Numbered from the stretch's first letter, positions 22,957 to 35,445 are shown. The stretch is 64,000 bases of DNA from Microvelia longipes (GCA_018340805.1 JACMZG010001911.1:30590009-30654008), one strand, 5' to 3'. Numbers and translations: made by a program. The notes: a model not told the origin generated them from the sequence alone.

Positions 22957-24765
22957 GGGGCCGTAAAATATCTACTTCACAGCCTCAAAAATATTAGATA
23001 AACAATTTTATTGCTAAGGAATAAAACATTTACATTACGTCCGCCGGCTGTAAAAGTTTACTTTACATTCGCTACGCTAATCGATACAGATTAGTGTAGT
23101 AGTATTGTATAGCAAAGTAGTATAGTATATAGTATAGCCACATTGCTTTTAAATGATATTATTGCTTTCGGAATTAATTATTGACTCGCCTCACTCGTCA
23201 ATTAACAAGTTTACGCAGCAATAAAATCTCATTTTACAGCCTAGTTACATAATGTAATATTGTGTAATTTAACTTCCACTATACATTCTTTATATCCTTT
23301 TATGATGATTTTATTTCAGTGTTACCATGAAATAAAATGTTACTTTGTACATTTAAATACGTGCAATTTAAATTAACTGTCTATATTAATATTTTGTTTT
23401 TCGTATATTTTCTATCCTTATTTCTTACACTTAGTTATATACAGTGAGAGTATTATTTTATAAAAGAATATTTTAATTATTATTCTGTATTCTGTAAAGT
23501 AAGTAGTTGAATAACATTTACACTTTGCGTGCTTGAAGCTTAATTTCATTGCCTATTATATAGACACCTTTCACCTTATTCTAAAAAGATGCATTAACCT
23601 TTTATATAGCCTCATTACCCTGCCGTCTCTTATAAATGGAATACTTTCTTTAAGGGCCATTTTCTAGATTTTCTCTATTATGAATTTTTCACTTCATTTT
23701 TCATCTAGATAAATAATTTTACCATTGATTTTATAATTCAACTTTCTTTTTACGTCTGCTTTAAAATTTATTTATTTATTATCGAAAAATATTGCAAAGA
23801 AGGAATACTATATTTATAATATCTTACTTTGAAATATCTTAGTTTTAAGGTTTTTGAGTGTATTTATATTTAAATATACTTTACATTTTTAATGCAATCA
23901 ATTTTAATTACTACGAGTAGGCGAAACCTATTTAATACAGTCAAGTAATCTTTCGTATTCTATTCCATTACTTTACACAGAAATCATATAGTTCTGTTTT
24001 TACAGATCTCGATTCGAATGCTCGAATGTGAAAAATAACAAAATTATAAATCTCATGACTGGTTTCAAAATTAAATTAGTTTGTATTTTAAGAAAGACCA
24101 TATATCAGATGTATGTATTCTGAAAACTGTTCTGATAAAATTAATTTTTTTCTTGTTGTACCGCTAATTTTTATTCGTCATACTTCGGAATCAATATAGG
24201 TTAAAAAAATAAAATTAAAAACTCATTCGTATTGTGAATAACCCTCTTTGCTTATTTTAATACAATTCCTTCAATTTTTATTTTCAGAAGGAAGTTTTAA
24301 TTTCCTGTCTAAAAATAAATACATACACCCAATGATACACAGTTAAAAAGTTACAAAAAAAGCAATATCGACTTGCTGGATTTTCGGGTGGGGAAACTTT
24401 TTGCTGTAATGAAAAATGTAATATAAGCATGTAGAAAGGTGAAAATGTAAAAAGAAAATATATCTCTGCGATATTTAATAAAGAAATTTTATTATGATTC
24501 GATAAATAAAGTCAAATTTGACGAATGTTTCGTAAAAAGAAACATCTGTAAACCAGAGCAATATTTAATACAAACAAAAGAAAACATTTAATATTAACTT
24601 TTTTCTAAATTTAATATTTTTTTTTTGTTCTTTTTTTTTTTTATATTTTTTAAGAAATGTTTATTAAAAATATTATATATTTTTACATATATTTAAATTT
24701 AATTATTATTTTATTATATCTTATATATATAACTTATCTTATATTAATACATCTTATCTTATAAT

Positions 24766-24766
<1 letters not shown>
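22957..24766. other. AT-rich intron 1 sequence
   Basis: A stretch near 23050-23240 has inverted CTGTAAAA/TTTTACAG words and a GACTCGCCTCACTCGTC palindrome-like core, possibly a decayed foldback. The rest is plain. Confidence 0.4.
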
Positions 24767-24816
<50 letters not shown>

Positions 24817-24840
24817 CTTATCTTATCTTATATCTTAATT
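24767..24840. repeat. (TA)n then (TCTTA)n
   Basis: About 50 bp of TA followed by a few TATCT/ATCTT repeats. The same TCTTA word flanks it on the left. Confidence 0.85.
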
Positions 24841-26069
24841 ATTCTTTATCTTATAAATCTTTATGTATCATTAAGAATATTTACGTTACTTAGCAGAATC
24901 TAAAGAATATAGAGGCAAGATTGTGTTTCGTGCACAAGCCCGCAAAGAAAGGTCCACAAAGAAACTTATTTTAAAAAGAAATAAGAAAATTAATCGTTGT
25001 TTTGTCTTATTGTTCTAAAGCAAATTGATGAAAACAATTATTTTAATTTTTAATTGTATTTATGATCATTAGTGAAGGTTTAAAAGTAAAGTGTTTTCTA
25101 AGTTTTGAGCTTTAAAAGTAATGAGGCCTGATAGCATGCTCTGCTTCTGCCTCTAGCAACCCTTTAAACGTTTTTAAATATTTAGAAAACTCTTGTGTCG
25201 TGCTGTTGTTCTCGAGTTCCAAGTCCCTTACCTTCATTTACTGTTTAGTTTTAAAATTATTTTCTTCCCTTTTTTACATTTTGTTTTATTATTTAATTTA
25301 CTTCAGCTATTCTGAAGTATTTTCCGGAGAATCTTAACTTTTTTATTTACTTTGGTTCTACTAATTAATATTACTTAATTTACTGAAAGACCTTTTCTTT
25401 TCTGTAACCTTTATTTTATTATTTATATTCTTTTGATTAAAATGATAAAATGCCGAAGCTCATGTCGGTAACATTTTTCGATCTAGAAAAGAATTGCAAT
25501 TCAGACGTTACTTGCACAATACCTTTACTCAAATCTCAAATATTTCAATGGCGAACTGCATTTCGATATATTAGAATAAATTAAATAAAACTTTTAGAAC
25601 ACAATATATAAACGTTATATTGGTAATAAAGTTTTTTATAAAAAAAAATATTATTGTTATAATTATTATTATTTAATTATAGACATCTTTGTTTTATACT
25701 AATAAAAATTTTTTTTTCTAGTGATATAAATTCATAATTTCTTGGGTCCTATCATTTAATACTGATGGATACAATTAATACATTAATTTACATTAATTTA
25801 ATTTCTGGATTATGCATTTAAGTATTCCTTTATTTATATTAAACTGTTAGTTGTTACGCATTTATTTACTACAATTGCGAACGCATTTAAACATAGAGAG
25901 TAAATTTAAATAAGTTGTAGTAAAAGTAGTAAAAGTTAGAATTCACCAAAGTGTTGATAATGTATGACCCGAAACATTAACCCCCCCCAGTTCAATGGCT
26001 GTAATTTTTCTCTTTACTCAATTCTAGTTCTGTAAGATTCAGGAGCTTGGTTATGATTCAGTCTTTCAT
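24841..26069. other. AT-rich intron 1 sequence
   Basis: Nothing recognised. Confidence 0.5.
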
Positions 26070-26870
26070 TATTAGTTGTTTCTTTGTATTCTAGTGTCTG
26101 TTATTATCGTAGGTCCCCGTGTATTTGTAGTTGAGAGTTGACAGTACTAAATCAATCATTAAATTGTGTGCCTTCCTACAAAACTTTTTATGACGTCATT
26201 AACCCTCAATAATGAATCAGCAAAAATTTAAAAATTGCACTCGGGAAAATGATTGGTTTGTTTTGAAATTTATTATTATAGACGTATATAATACCATAAT
26301 TTAAATTTCTTTTCATTATCAGCTTCATCGTTAATTTATTATAGAATGAAATGTATGTGTTTTTTAAACAATCGGAAAATGGCCAAATGTCATGAGTGTA
26401 TCCTGTTGTATTATAAACAAGCGTACTAAGTGTCATTTTAATACCACCCGTTTCTAGTCAAATCACTTGAGTTAAGCAGCATCAAGCGTGGTCAGTACGT
26501 GGATGGGTAAGCGTTGGGAATAAAATGTATTTTTTGCTATCTGAAGACAAGTAAAGGAGCTCTGATGTTCTTATACTGTATATATTAAAAGTTGAGAGAC
26601 CACAGTTTTTAGAATTATGAGATTTTTTAGGTGGAACCAGTCTAAAAATAATAAAAAATCAATTAAAAAAGATTTAGTACATTGTTAAAAGCTTGGTAAA
26701 TTGATTTTTATTTTTTTTAGACCAGTTCCACCTAAAAAAAATCATTATGTTACTATATTAATTAAGAAAATGTCTTAAACTCGTAACGTGAGTCCGAAGT
26801 GTTAAAGAGGAAGAGTGAAGTAAATCTAGTAAAGTAAGGAAAAGCTACGAGGTACCCCGTACCCGGTTTT
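26070..26870 (+). repeat. Family B repeat, copy 11, with 5S-like segment and nested foldback
   Basis: It begins at the GTGTCTGTTATTATCGTAGG block and has TATGACGTCATTAACCC at 26190. The 5S-like segment is at 26470-26522 (GAGTTAAGCAGCATCAAGCG, TGGTCAGTACGTGGATGGG, TAAGCGTTGGGAA). It ends with GAGGTACCCCGTACCCGG. A small foldback at 26621-26743 interrupts the region between the 5S segment and the end. Confidence 0.85.
26621..26743. mobile_element. Small foldback nested in family B copy 11
   Basis: GATTTTTTAGGTGGAACCAG, TCTAAAAATAATAAAAAATC pair with the inverse across a 35-bp centre. Confidence 0.8.
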
Positions 26871-27856
26871 TATTTTTCCTCATTTTTAATTTTTAATTAT
26901 GTTCCTTTATATTTAGTAAACATATTATTTCCAACTCTTATAAAAACCTCTTAGCCATAATTCTTAGACTCAAGGAATGTAGGGTAAATGTGTGGGAGGA
27001 CTGCGCATGCGCATATGTGTAGCACAATGGCTTATATGATGACTGGCTAACAAAAGTAAGGTTATCTTTACAATGGTTTTAAATGTGGAACTGGAACGTG
27101 AATTAATTTATTAGAAATAAAATATTAACTCACTGATGTTTTGTTTTCTTAAAAAAACTTATTTTAGCGAAATTTTAAAATTACTTGTAGATGTAATGTG
27201 TAATGTTAAGTGGTATCCAAGAAGAATTATTCAGTTAGAATAAGGGATATTTCTGTGTTATGAACATTAGTTTTGGATGGTTACATTAACATAAAGTTTG
27301 GCTGGTTAAGTGGTTCTATTTATTTATGGAAAAACCTCGAATTTAAAATTTGAAAGCCTCAATTGTTTGTTTGACTTCAGAATAAAATGGAGTTACCAAG
27401 TCTAGGGTACTATAATTTTGGACTAGCTTCGCTCGTCGTCACAATGTTATGGATACTTAAGCCTAAGGTGGCATTACTTCAATCTTAGAATCGTCAATCA
27501 AATCGTCAATCTTAGGATCGACCTTAGAATAAATAAAAATAGTTAGAATTTCTTGAGTTTTATGATTTTTGTCTCGGTAAGCTCGACCTCAGAATTATTA
27601 TTGGTAACCAATTTTACGGGGGGTTATAACTTAAGGTTGAAGCCTTACAAATTCTAGTGGTCATACTTAGCAACTTATTATTGTAATCCTTTAAATAAAT
27701 AGTATATTTTTACTAAAAAATAATAAATAGTATATAAATAAAATATTAAGCCGCTTTCTAATTTCGACTTTTGGTATCTTACTTATTTACACTGATTCAA
27801 AGGTATAGGCCTCAATGTTCAAAAATGTATATGTAAAAATGTTCAATGTGGCGAGT
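26871..27856. other. Intron 1 sequence
   Basis: A short reversed family B word (GCTTCGCTCGTCGTCACAATG) lies at about 27426. Otherwise nothing recognised. Confidence 0.45.
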
Positions 27857-27881
27857 TTTTAACGAGTAAAAACTCGTTAAA
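27857..27881. repeat. Hairpin
   Basis: TTTAACGAG-taaaaa-CTCGTTAAA, a perfect 9-bp stem. Confidence 0.75.
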
Positions 27882-27957
27882 TGGCCAAAAAACACGCAAA
27901 AGGCCAATATTTGTTTTAAAGAAATTCACTAACTTTGTAAGAATTAACATTTTTTTT

Positions 27958-28115
27958 GGTGCCTTTGAAGGAGCTATAACTTTGGTTGTAGTCATCCAAT
28001 TTTGATGACTATATGTTCGTTTTATAGAACATTTCATCACCTTAAACATTTGTTTCTTTATGTTTTGCACACGACCCACTGGGAAGCACTTATTTCAAGA
28101 AAACCTAAATTTGTG
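27958..28115 (+). repeat. Family C dispersed repeat, copy 1
   Basis: GTAGTCATCCAATTTTGATGA, GTTCGTTTTATAGAACATTT, TTTTGCACACGACCCACTGG, ACTTATTTCAAGAAAACCTA. The same order recurs at 39725-39850. Confidence 0.65.
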
Positions 28116-28793
28116 CGATTTTATAAAATTTTAAGCATGTGCAAGCATATGAAGTACTCCATTCTGGATAGGCAGACTATGATTTTCCTTTATAATTTAA
28201 CGTATATATTCAGAAAAATTTGGTTTGAAGTAGTACAAATCACATTTTTTCAGGTCCGGCTTTTGGACGATTCTGTCTGGACTATCTTAGTCCGAATGTA
28301 CGATAAACTGTCGTCTCTATGAATTTATTTCTATGCTAGAGAAGTAGACTAAAGAAAGTTATTGTGCTATTCCGGTACTCTTTGACATTAATTATGTTAA
28401 TTATGTTCATCTTCCAATCGGACCCCTTTAAATGCTTAAAGGGGAATGTTTATTCATTTAAAAAAAAGTATGGCATACTGTAACGCCATGTATTATTAAT
28501 TGTTTAAATGGCAAACCCCAATCGTTTAAATGAATCTACATGATCAATTTTTTGCCATTTGTTTGTGCTTTTTGACCACTTTGGTGAACTTTGGTGACAT
28601 TTATTGTCTGCTTTGCAATGTGATTAAAAACTTAGTTAAGAAGGGACGGATTAGCTAGCAAGTCAAAAGTTGTATTTAGCAAACTGTTAAGGTAAATTGC
28701 TTTTAGTTTTTGTTGCTAAGAAGTTATAGGTGTATCCTACAGACAGGTGCTATGTTGCTACAAACTTCAACTTGTAAAGCACTTACTAAACTC

Positions 28794-28822
28794 CTATTAA
28801 TACTATTAATTAATAGGAGTTA
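28794..28822. repeat. Hairpin
   Basis: ACTCCTATTAAT pairs with ATTAATAGGAGT across a short AT loop. Confidence 0.75.
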
Positions 28823-28857
28823 AAATTATATTTTAATACTATTAAAACAAGCCATAA

Positions 28858-29345
28858 GATAAAAATTGAATTAATGTTGATAATGAGATGAAACTTAAAA
28901 CATTTTTTTGTCTTATATATAATTACATGCACGCCTAATCTGAAATCGATTGAAACATTTTTCCGAGTTTTAATATTATATTTTTTTCGGAGACATGATG
29001 CATGTTAATGACGTCATAAAAAATATTTTACCGCACAATTTGACCAGTAAATTGTTTTAATACCAAGTTTAATTCTCTAGCATTAAATATAATCCTAAAT
29101 TCATAAATAAAATAAAGAATGAGGAGCAAAAACAAAAATTTTATCATACTAATCTCATGACTAGACTAACCTTAAGACGATTATTTGCTTCAAGAATACA
29201 AATTATTTTAGCAAACTCAGACGAATAATTTGTAAACAATTCTTTTATTTCTATTTCTTCCGGAGACTCCACTAAAAAAAATTTAAATGATAACTCACGC
29301 ACACGCAGACAGACAACTTTCTGAAAACCACTCAAGAGCTCTTAA
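28858..29345 (-). repeat. Family B repeat, copy 12 (partial, interrupted)
   Basis: The middle (ATTAATGTTGATAATGAGATGAAAC, AATGACGTCATAAAA) and the 5' part (CGCAGACAGACAACTTTC, CACTCAAGAGCTCTTAAAACGGGC) are separated by about 180 bp of unrelated AT-rich sequence (about 29106-29285). The 3' part with the 5S segment is missing. Confidence 0.65.
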
Positions 29346-30189
29346 AACGGGCAATACAAGTGAAATCACGGTTTTGATTTTTTTTTTCCTATTGTTACAA
29401 AATTCCACTTACATAAACCAATAATATGACAAACCGGTAAAGACAACATATTTTTTTATGGTAACTTAGTAGTCACCACATCTTAGGGGGTCGCGGTGAT
29501 TGCGAAGTTGCACCCCGTGCGGAGGATGTGAAACGATCAAGAGCCTGAAGCTCATATGTTTTATTTTTTGTGTGGGTCACAGCTATACTAAGAGAAGCCT
29601 TTGCTTGGTTATTAGTTTTAAGCATGGCGACCGGAAAAGTATTTTTTTCAGATCACATGGCTTTACTGAGAAATTCCGCTTTCTTATACTCTTAGTTTCA
29701 ACCAAGATTTGTGTTTTTATTGATACGCTGGATCTCTGAGATAGGTAACAAGCTGACATGGTTGCCCGTCCGAGATACTATATGTTGATACCTTGCTCCT
29801 TTTTTCGTAGAAACTTCATCTCTGCTACATTTTATAATTTCCTATTACCTTTACATTTTCTACCTGTTCAAAAACACTATTTATTTTTACCAGAGGTATA
29901 TACTTTATTTTTACTTTTATTATACTTACGTTTTATAAAATTACTTTATAACTTTTATTATCCTAAACCAGAACTTGCCGGGCAGCACCAGTTGGCCTAC
30001 ATTTTTAATATAGTCACAATTAAAAATTCATTATAGAAAATGACTGCCGCATGCCGAATAAATGTTCACTTACCTGTAATAGCTTTATTCTAAAACTTTA
30101 TTCCGATTCTTAGTTTGTCACTGAATGCCATTGGTATAGGTTAATAGAATTTTAATTTGATCTTAATTTCGTAATTAATTATATCTTAC
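29346..30189. other. Intron 1 sequence next to exon 1
   Basis: 29480-29620 is GC-richer (GGGGGTCGCGGTGATTGCG, GCACCCCGTGCGGAGG) and may be a repeat relic. Two plus-strand ORFs here resemble no protein I know. Confidence 0.4.
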
Positions 30190-30552
30190 CTGGAACCTTC
30201 TGGAGCCAACAGGTGGTTTTGCATATCTAATTCCTAAGAATGCTAATATTCCAGGAAGCTGTAGTCCAGTTATTGTTAAATTTTTAACTCCAGAAACAAT
30301 AGCTGCAAGCGGTGGTTCCACCGTAGGTTCTGTTCCAAATGCAACTGGTGGCGCTTTAGTCGGTACCGTAACGGGGACCGAATTCGAAAAGGACGGCGGT
30401 GCTTTAGTCGTTAATTTAACGGGAACCGTATTCGAAACGGATGGAGCTTTCGTTGGCATATCTGGTGCATCAGCAGGAAACCCACCTACAATAGGTGTTG
30501 CTGTTGAAGAACCGATTAGAAGAATAATCAAACCAAATTTAATGAAAGCCAT
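30190..30552 (-). CDS. Secreted type-B carboxylesterase, exon 1 (start, signal peptide, Thr/Pro spacer)
   Basis: This exon encodes the first 121 residues of a carboxylesterase/cholinesterase-family (alpha/beta hydrolase) protein, which by family hydrolyses ester bonds. I start at the ATG at 30552, which has a good context (A at -3, G at +4). A longer reading frame upstream would have to begin at a GTG. Residues 1-18 form a signal peptide with hydrophobic core FGLIILLIG, so the product is probably secreted or enters the secretory pathway. Residues 24-80 are a Pro/Thr/Ser/Val-rich spacer with three TKAP repeats (34-37, 49-52, 65-68). Residues 81-121 are the esterase N-terminus, including LGIRYAKPPVGSRRFQ, which matches the family's GIxYAxPPVGxxRF signature. 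There is one N-glycosylation sequon, NLT, at 91. The exon ends CAG|GTAAGA in phase 0 and joins exon 2 in frame. The spacer is unusual for the family. The esterase assignment is firm; the substrate is unknown. Confidence 0.9.
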
Positions 30553-30616
30553 TTTGCAACGAAACACAACCTACGTCTATCTTACTCTTTTATCACTCGA
30601 TTTTTAAACTCAGAAA

Positions 30617-30623
30617 CTTTATA
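30617..30623 (-). promoter_or_regulatory. Possible TATA box of the carboxylesterase
   Basis: TATAAAG on the minus strand lies 65 bp upstream of the ATG. A start site 25-35 bp downstream of it would leave a 5' UTR of roughly 35-45 bases with no upstream ATG. In DNA this AT-rich such a match arises easily by chance, so it is only a candidate. Confidence 0.25.
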
Positions 30624-31664
30624 TTAAATGTTGAAACACATTCTCAACACCTTTTTATAAGGTTATTAAAAAAATTGTAAAAAAAAAAAATATCGCGTCA
30701 AGCAAAACAGTTATTAATTTAACTTAATAAGACGAGCTCGCATATCTTAATTTATTTGTTTTACACTGTACTAATCACTGCACTGTATTAACTTTAAATA
30801 AAATAATAACGTAAAAAAATTAAGAAAAATAATTATTAAAAAAAGAATATTGCCAAATGCATTCTAAGTTACTACAGTTTACAATTAACAATTTGGTTAA
30901 GGTAGTATTTAGACAAATAGCATCTAAGTAAATGTATTTTTTGATAAATTTATATTGTAATCTAAATCGGTTAACAATTTTTTGACCGAGGTTACAGTCT
31001 ATATCAATTTGAACTGATAGCCTATGTATCCTTTATCTGTTCAAACTGATTCCCAGTATATTACTGTGTAAAATTCAAATTTTTCTTTGTTTAACCTTCG
31101 AAAATCCCGTCTCTAAAAATTCTTATATATTTTTATTTTATTTTTTATTTGTTTATACGTGTGAATTAAAATAAGAGACAACTAATACGTTCAATGTAGT
31201 TTATATTTACATCTATTCTATTTACTATGTCCAATATTATTATTATTTTCGTATTTTATACTATTTTGATTTCAACATTTTTTAAAATTTTAATTAATTT
31301 AATAATTTATGTAGTATAGTTTGATTTATAATTTTTGATATAATATATTTGATTGTTTTCAATTAATTTACGGAATATTCGATGAGTATGAATTCAAATT
31401 CGGAAAAATCAAATTAACAGGAATTATTTGAATACTCGTGATTATTAAGTCACGATTGAGTCTGAATCGTGGAAACAGTGGTTTTATACGTGCAATGAAA
31501 TAGTCATGTAGTATCGAAATAAACTATACATTTTAAGATTTTCTATACATTTATTTATGAACGATCATTGTATGAACTTGATCAATTATTACGTCTATTA
31601 AGTAAAGAGTTTAAAATGATCAGTTAGTTAGAATCTAAAAACGCTTATGTCAATGGTTTACTTA
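30624..31664. other. Esterase upstream region, AT-rich
   Basis: No enhancer-like or repeat structure recognised. Confidence 0.5.
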
Positions 31665-31672
31665 AATTATAT

Positions 31673-33061
31673 GGTACTTCTTTAGATAGTTACTCCCCCA
31701 GATGGTTACACCCCAAAAGGGAGTAACCAAGGATTTGATGTAGATAGTTACTCCCTCATAACAAAGTAAGAAAAGGAAAGGTTGAAGAGCAAAAATGTTT
31801 ATTAAAAACAAAGAAAAGGGGAAATTAATAGGAACGGATCCTCTAACAGTGATCCTTTTCCATATAAATCTATGGGCCCGCGACAGTATAACAAAGTATT
31901 GAATATAATGAATTAATATAAATAAGGATTGAGATACAACTATGGGCAACTTGAAAAGTACAAATGGACACATGGAGGGACACCTTTTTTTATAAACATC
32001 CAAAATAAATAGGAAAAATAAAAATATTAAAAGTATAAATAAATAGATAATGATAATTAAATTAGAAATATATAATACTAATAATTAGAATAATAAAGTA
32101 GTGTAATAATAAAGTTTAAGTAAAATAAAAAACCTAAAACTAAGAGACCAAGCAATTTGATAAATGCACAACAAATAAAAGATTTACAGAAACATAAAAG
32201 TAAAGACATTCTAATGTTTTACTTACTTTGAAAACACTTATAATTATTATATCAATATGAATTCAATTTTACTTGAGATAAAACGTACACAATGAGATTT
32301 CCCACGGTCACATAAAAATGAACTGTGATTATTTTACTATAGATTAAAATTATTGATAGATTTAAGGTATTTGTTAAAATGAAATGAAATGTCAAACTAA
32401 AATGAAAAATGTCAATAAATAATGTAAATATGGAAAAAATACATAACTTGGTACAAATCTAACTATAGAGCATGAGTTTATAGTATAGATATAGCGATGT
32501 ACAAGTAAACCTATCTGAAAAAGGTTACTCCCCTCATAGCGTTGTTGGGGATACCATCTGAAGAAGGTTACTCAGACCTTATAAATGGTTACTCCCTCTC
32601 ATAGCGTTGTTGGGAGTAACTATCGAAGAAGGTTACTCAGAGACCTTCTTTAAATGGTTTACTCCCTCATAGTGTTGTTGGGAGTAACCATCTGAAGAAG
32701 GTTACAGAGACCTTATTAATTTTACTCCGTCATAGCGTTGTTGGGGAGTAACCACTGAAGAAGGTTACTCAGAGACCTTATTTAAATGGTTACTCTCCTT
32801 AGTTAAGATGTCATATCTTTGTCTTTCCCCTATTCTAACCCCAACAATAGCCCCAATGCTTTTCTACATCCCCGGGTAAGAGCGTATAATAAGGTAAAAT
32901 ATATAAAGATTAGTAATAAAATCAAAAAAACTAAGGGAGTAACCAAAAAAGGGAGTAACCAGTCTGATCTGTCAAAGGGGAGTAACAATCTAAAGAAGGT
33001 CACAATAGATAAAAAACAGTATAGTACTCCCAAAAAGGGAGTAACTATCTAAAGAAGTGCC
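31673..33061. mobile_element. Non-autonomous DNA transposon, 1,389 bp, 8-bp TSD
   Basis: The ends GGTACTTCTTTAGATAGTTA and its inverse TAACTATCTAAAGAAGTGCC form a 25-bp inverted repeat with one mismatch. The 8-bp target duplication AATTATAT is present at 31665-31672 and 33062-33069. Both subterminal regions are crowded with GGTTACTCCC / GGGAGTAACC words, the expected look of transposase binding sites. An internal minisatellite (32523-32800) is built from the same word. No transposase is encoded. The 8-bp duplication suggests a hAT-like element. Confidence 0.92.
32523..32800 (+). repeat. Minisatellite inside the DNA transposon, about 68-bp unit x 4
   Basis: The unit has the form GGTTACTCCCCTCATAGCG, TTGTTGGGGAGTAACCA, CTGAAGAAGGTTACTCAG, AGACCTTATTTAAAT, with small indels between copies. 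Confidence 0.85.
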
Positions 33062-33250
33062 AATTATATTATGTAGTGAATATTTATAATATAGTAATAT
33101 ATTATTACTATATAGATTATTTGAGCCTTGTACGGAAAGTTGCATTCAGTAATTGAAAGTATTTAGTTACGGTGAAATCCCGATGTTAGTTGACTTATAG
33201 AATACACCGAGAGCTTTCTAGAAATGAAGACCTAGAGCTATGTTAACCCG

Positions 33251-33283
33251 AAATACACAGCTATGTAAAATAGCTGTGTATTT
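33251..33283. repeat. Perfect 14-bp hairpin
   Basis: AAATACACAGCTAT-gtaaa-ATAGCTGTGTATTT. Confidence 0.88.
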
Positions 33284-34024
33284 TGGAAGGTATATATGTA
33301 TATATATATATATGCTTATTTCAAAACACTCCAATCTAGAAATTACCTAATAAGTTTGAAGATGATTTAATATGTATTTTATGTCTACACCATAACTTCT
33401 GAAATTCACCGGTGTAATCTAGGAAACACCAGGGAATGTACGATGTTTCACTTGTGTTTAAACCATATAAAACAGAAAGCATCATTACTTTTGTAGTAAT
33501 CCTGTTTTGAAAGTTTTTAAGATATTTGTTTGAAAAAGCTGACTTTTTGTACCGAATCATTATTCTTATTAATTATCATAAAATTTTACTTTGCTGGATC
33601 GTTCAGTAAATAAAGAAGCGTACAATAAAATTAAACGATGTTTTCTGTAAAAGTGATAACAAGCATGAGCGTAGCCGGGGAGGGGCGGACCCCCTTAGCC
33701 GAGAAAGGTTGTTTTTATTAAATAACTTAATTTAAATTTTAATTTTATTAAAATAATTTTAAAATTATTATTTAATAATAATTTAGAGCTTAAAGGTAAC
33801 TTTTGTCCTAAAACATTAAATTTGTTTTATTAGTTCGACATGTTAACTTTGTGGTGATATTACTTGTGAAATAAAAACTAAAATGTCCGCCGTATTTATA
33901 GTTCACTTAAGTGTAATAATAATTTGTATTTTGTTTTATTCTTTAAGTCTATTTGAGTAAAACTAGTATTGATTTGTACTTTAATTGTTAAAGTAATACA
34001 TAAATCTTATTTTAATTGATTGTA

Positions 34025-34049
34025 ATATATATATATTGTATATATATAT

Positions 34050-34099
<50 letters not shown>
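34025..34099. repeat. (TA)n microsatellite
   Basis: About 75 bp of TA with several slips. Confidence 0.93.
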
Positions 34100-34101
<2 letters not shown>

Positions 34102-34253
34102 TAACTTCATAGAAACTAAACACAAAATCGGAAGTATAAATACAAGTTCTAAAATAGAGCAATTGCTTGTAAAGTTATTTCCTTACCTACAAGAATCAAA
34201 TAGATCCTATAGTGTTTAATTCTAATATTAAGAAAGAACTAGTACATTCTGTT

Positions 34254-34277
34254 AAGATAAGAACTAGTTCTTATCTT
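34254..34277. repeat. 24-bp perfect palindrome
   Basis: AAGATAAGAACT and its exact inverse meet at an ACTAGT centre. The word AAGAACTAGT also occurs 35 bp upstream. Confidence 0.9.
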
Positions 34278-34863
34278 GTTAACAACCTTAAACTTCTTAG
34301 AGTTTGCCTACCACTCCTAAAACTTTATAGGGTACCGAACGAAAAACTGAGACTGCGTAAACTACACGAATTGATATATCTAAAGAATGATTTGCAAAAA
34401 TATTAACTGATCACTTGTTTTAGACTCAAGTTCAAAGCTCACTGAACTTAAAAAGAAATGTCGCTAAAACAAGGATTAACTTAAGATTGTAAGAACTGGT
34501 TTTAAACTGGTTTTAGGCAATTCTATATTTTAACTACAATACTTTAATATCTACGAGATGTTAAAGATTTTATTCAGGTATAGATTTTTTTTTAATTCCT
34601 GGTACAAATTTTTTATATAATATAGGATACTCGGTAATGTTATTTAAATGGTTTGAAAAAAATAATAAAACAGTTTATATAGAATATATTTTTATTAAAT
34701 TATTTTCTTTTTTAAATACTTTATTTTTAATAAAAACATACAATATGATTAAAAATATTCAATCATAAAAATTACAACCCTATACAATGGGCATCCAGAC
34801 ATAAAACCTAACCCGGTCGTAAGGTCCGGAAGTCGAGAGAATTTCTTTTTAAATACTCTCTTG

Positions 34864-35032
34864 AGCAGTGAAAATATTTTATAGAGCTGATTTAGAAAGA
34901 ATAAATAAAGTTTTTTAAAGAGTACGGAAAAAACATACGCATTTTTTTTTAAATCAAAGAAAGTTTAACTAAAGCAAGAGCTTTTAAATCAGCTTCTTTC
35001 TAAATTTGCCCTATAAAATATTTTTACTGCTA
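34864..35032. mobile_element. Foldback element, 169 bp
   Basis: AGCAGTGAAAATATTTTATAG, GCTGATTTAGAAAGAA pair with TTCTTTCTAAATTTG, CTATAAAATATTTTTACTGCT. The arms are about 40 bp with few mismatches. Confidence 0.75.
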
Positions 35033-35445
35033 AAGAATCCTAATTGATTATTAACATTTTCTGTGATTTTGGGGTTAAGTATGGCACAGGTGAAATAGTC
35101 TAGTTTTACGAAATTCAACATAATTTTATTTGACATATATGTATAGTAATCTAAGAGCCGAGGTTTCAAACTAAATTTATATGAGAATAAGTATACTTTA
35201 AATGACATAAATAATATAGTCCGTCTATTCTTAAAGTGGTGCACTTTCTTTAATTGTACACTTTCAAAATTTTGGAAAATCATCAAGTTTCCTCTCAGTA
35301 AGTAGTGGTTTTGTGTGTCCTCTGTTTGTACTAAAAACGACTTTCTATTCATCATAATAATATAGCGACAACTTTCAAAGTAATTAAGTTTGTAAAATTA
35401 TCAAAAATGGCTAACTTTTGCTAGTTTGACAAATTTCTTTCTATC

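Larger units (their letters stand above)
33284..34863. other. Intergenic AT-rich
   Basis: Besides the (TA)n and the 24-bp palindrome, only a GC patch at 33666-33705 (GTAGCCGGGGAGGGGCGGAC) stands out, unidentified. Confidence 0.45.

Noticed and set aside
29500..30036. Plus-strand ORFs opposite intron 1 as a gene
   Set aside because: There are no recognisable motifs, composition follows the AT background, and no splice or polyadenylation context supports them.
30553..30567. Esterase start five codons further upstream
   Set aside because: The codon there is GTG on the minus strand. The ATG at 30552 gives a clean signal peptide and good context.
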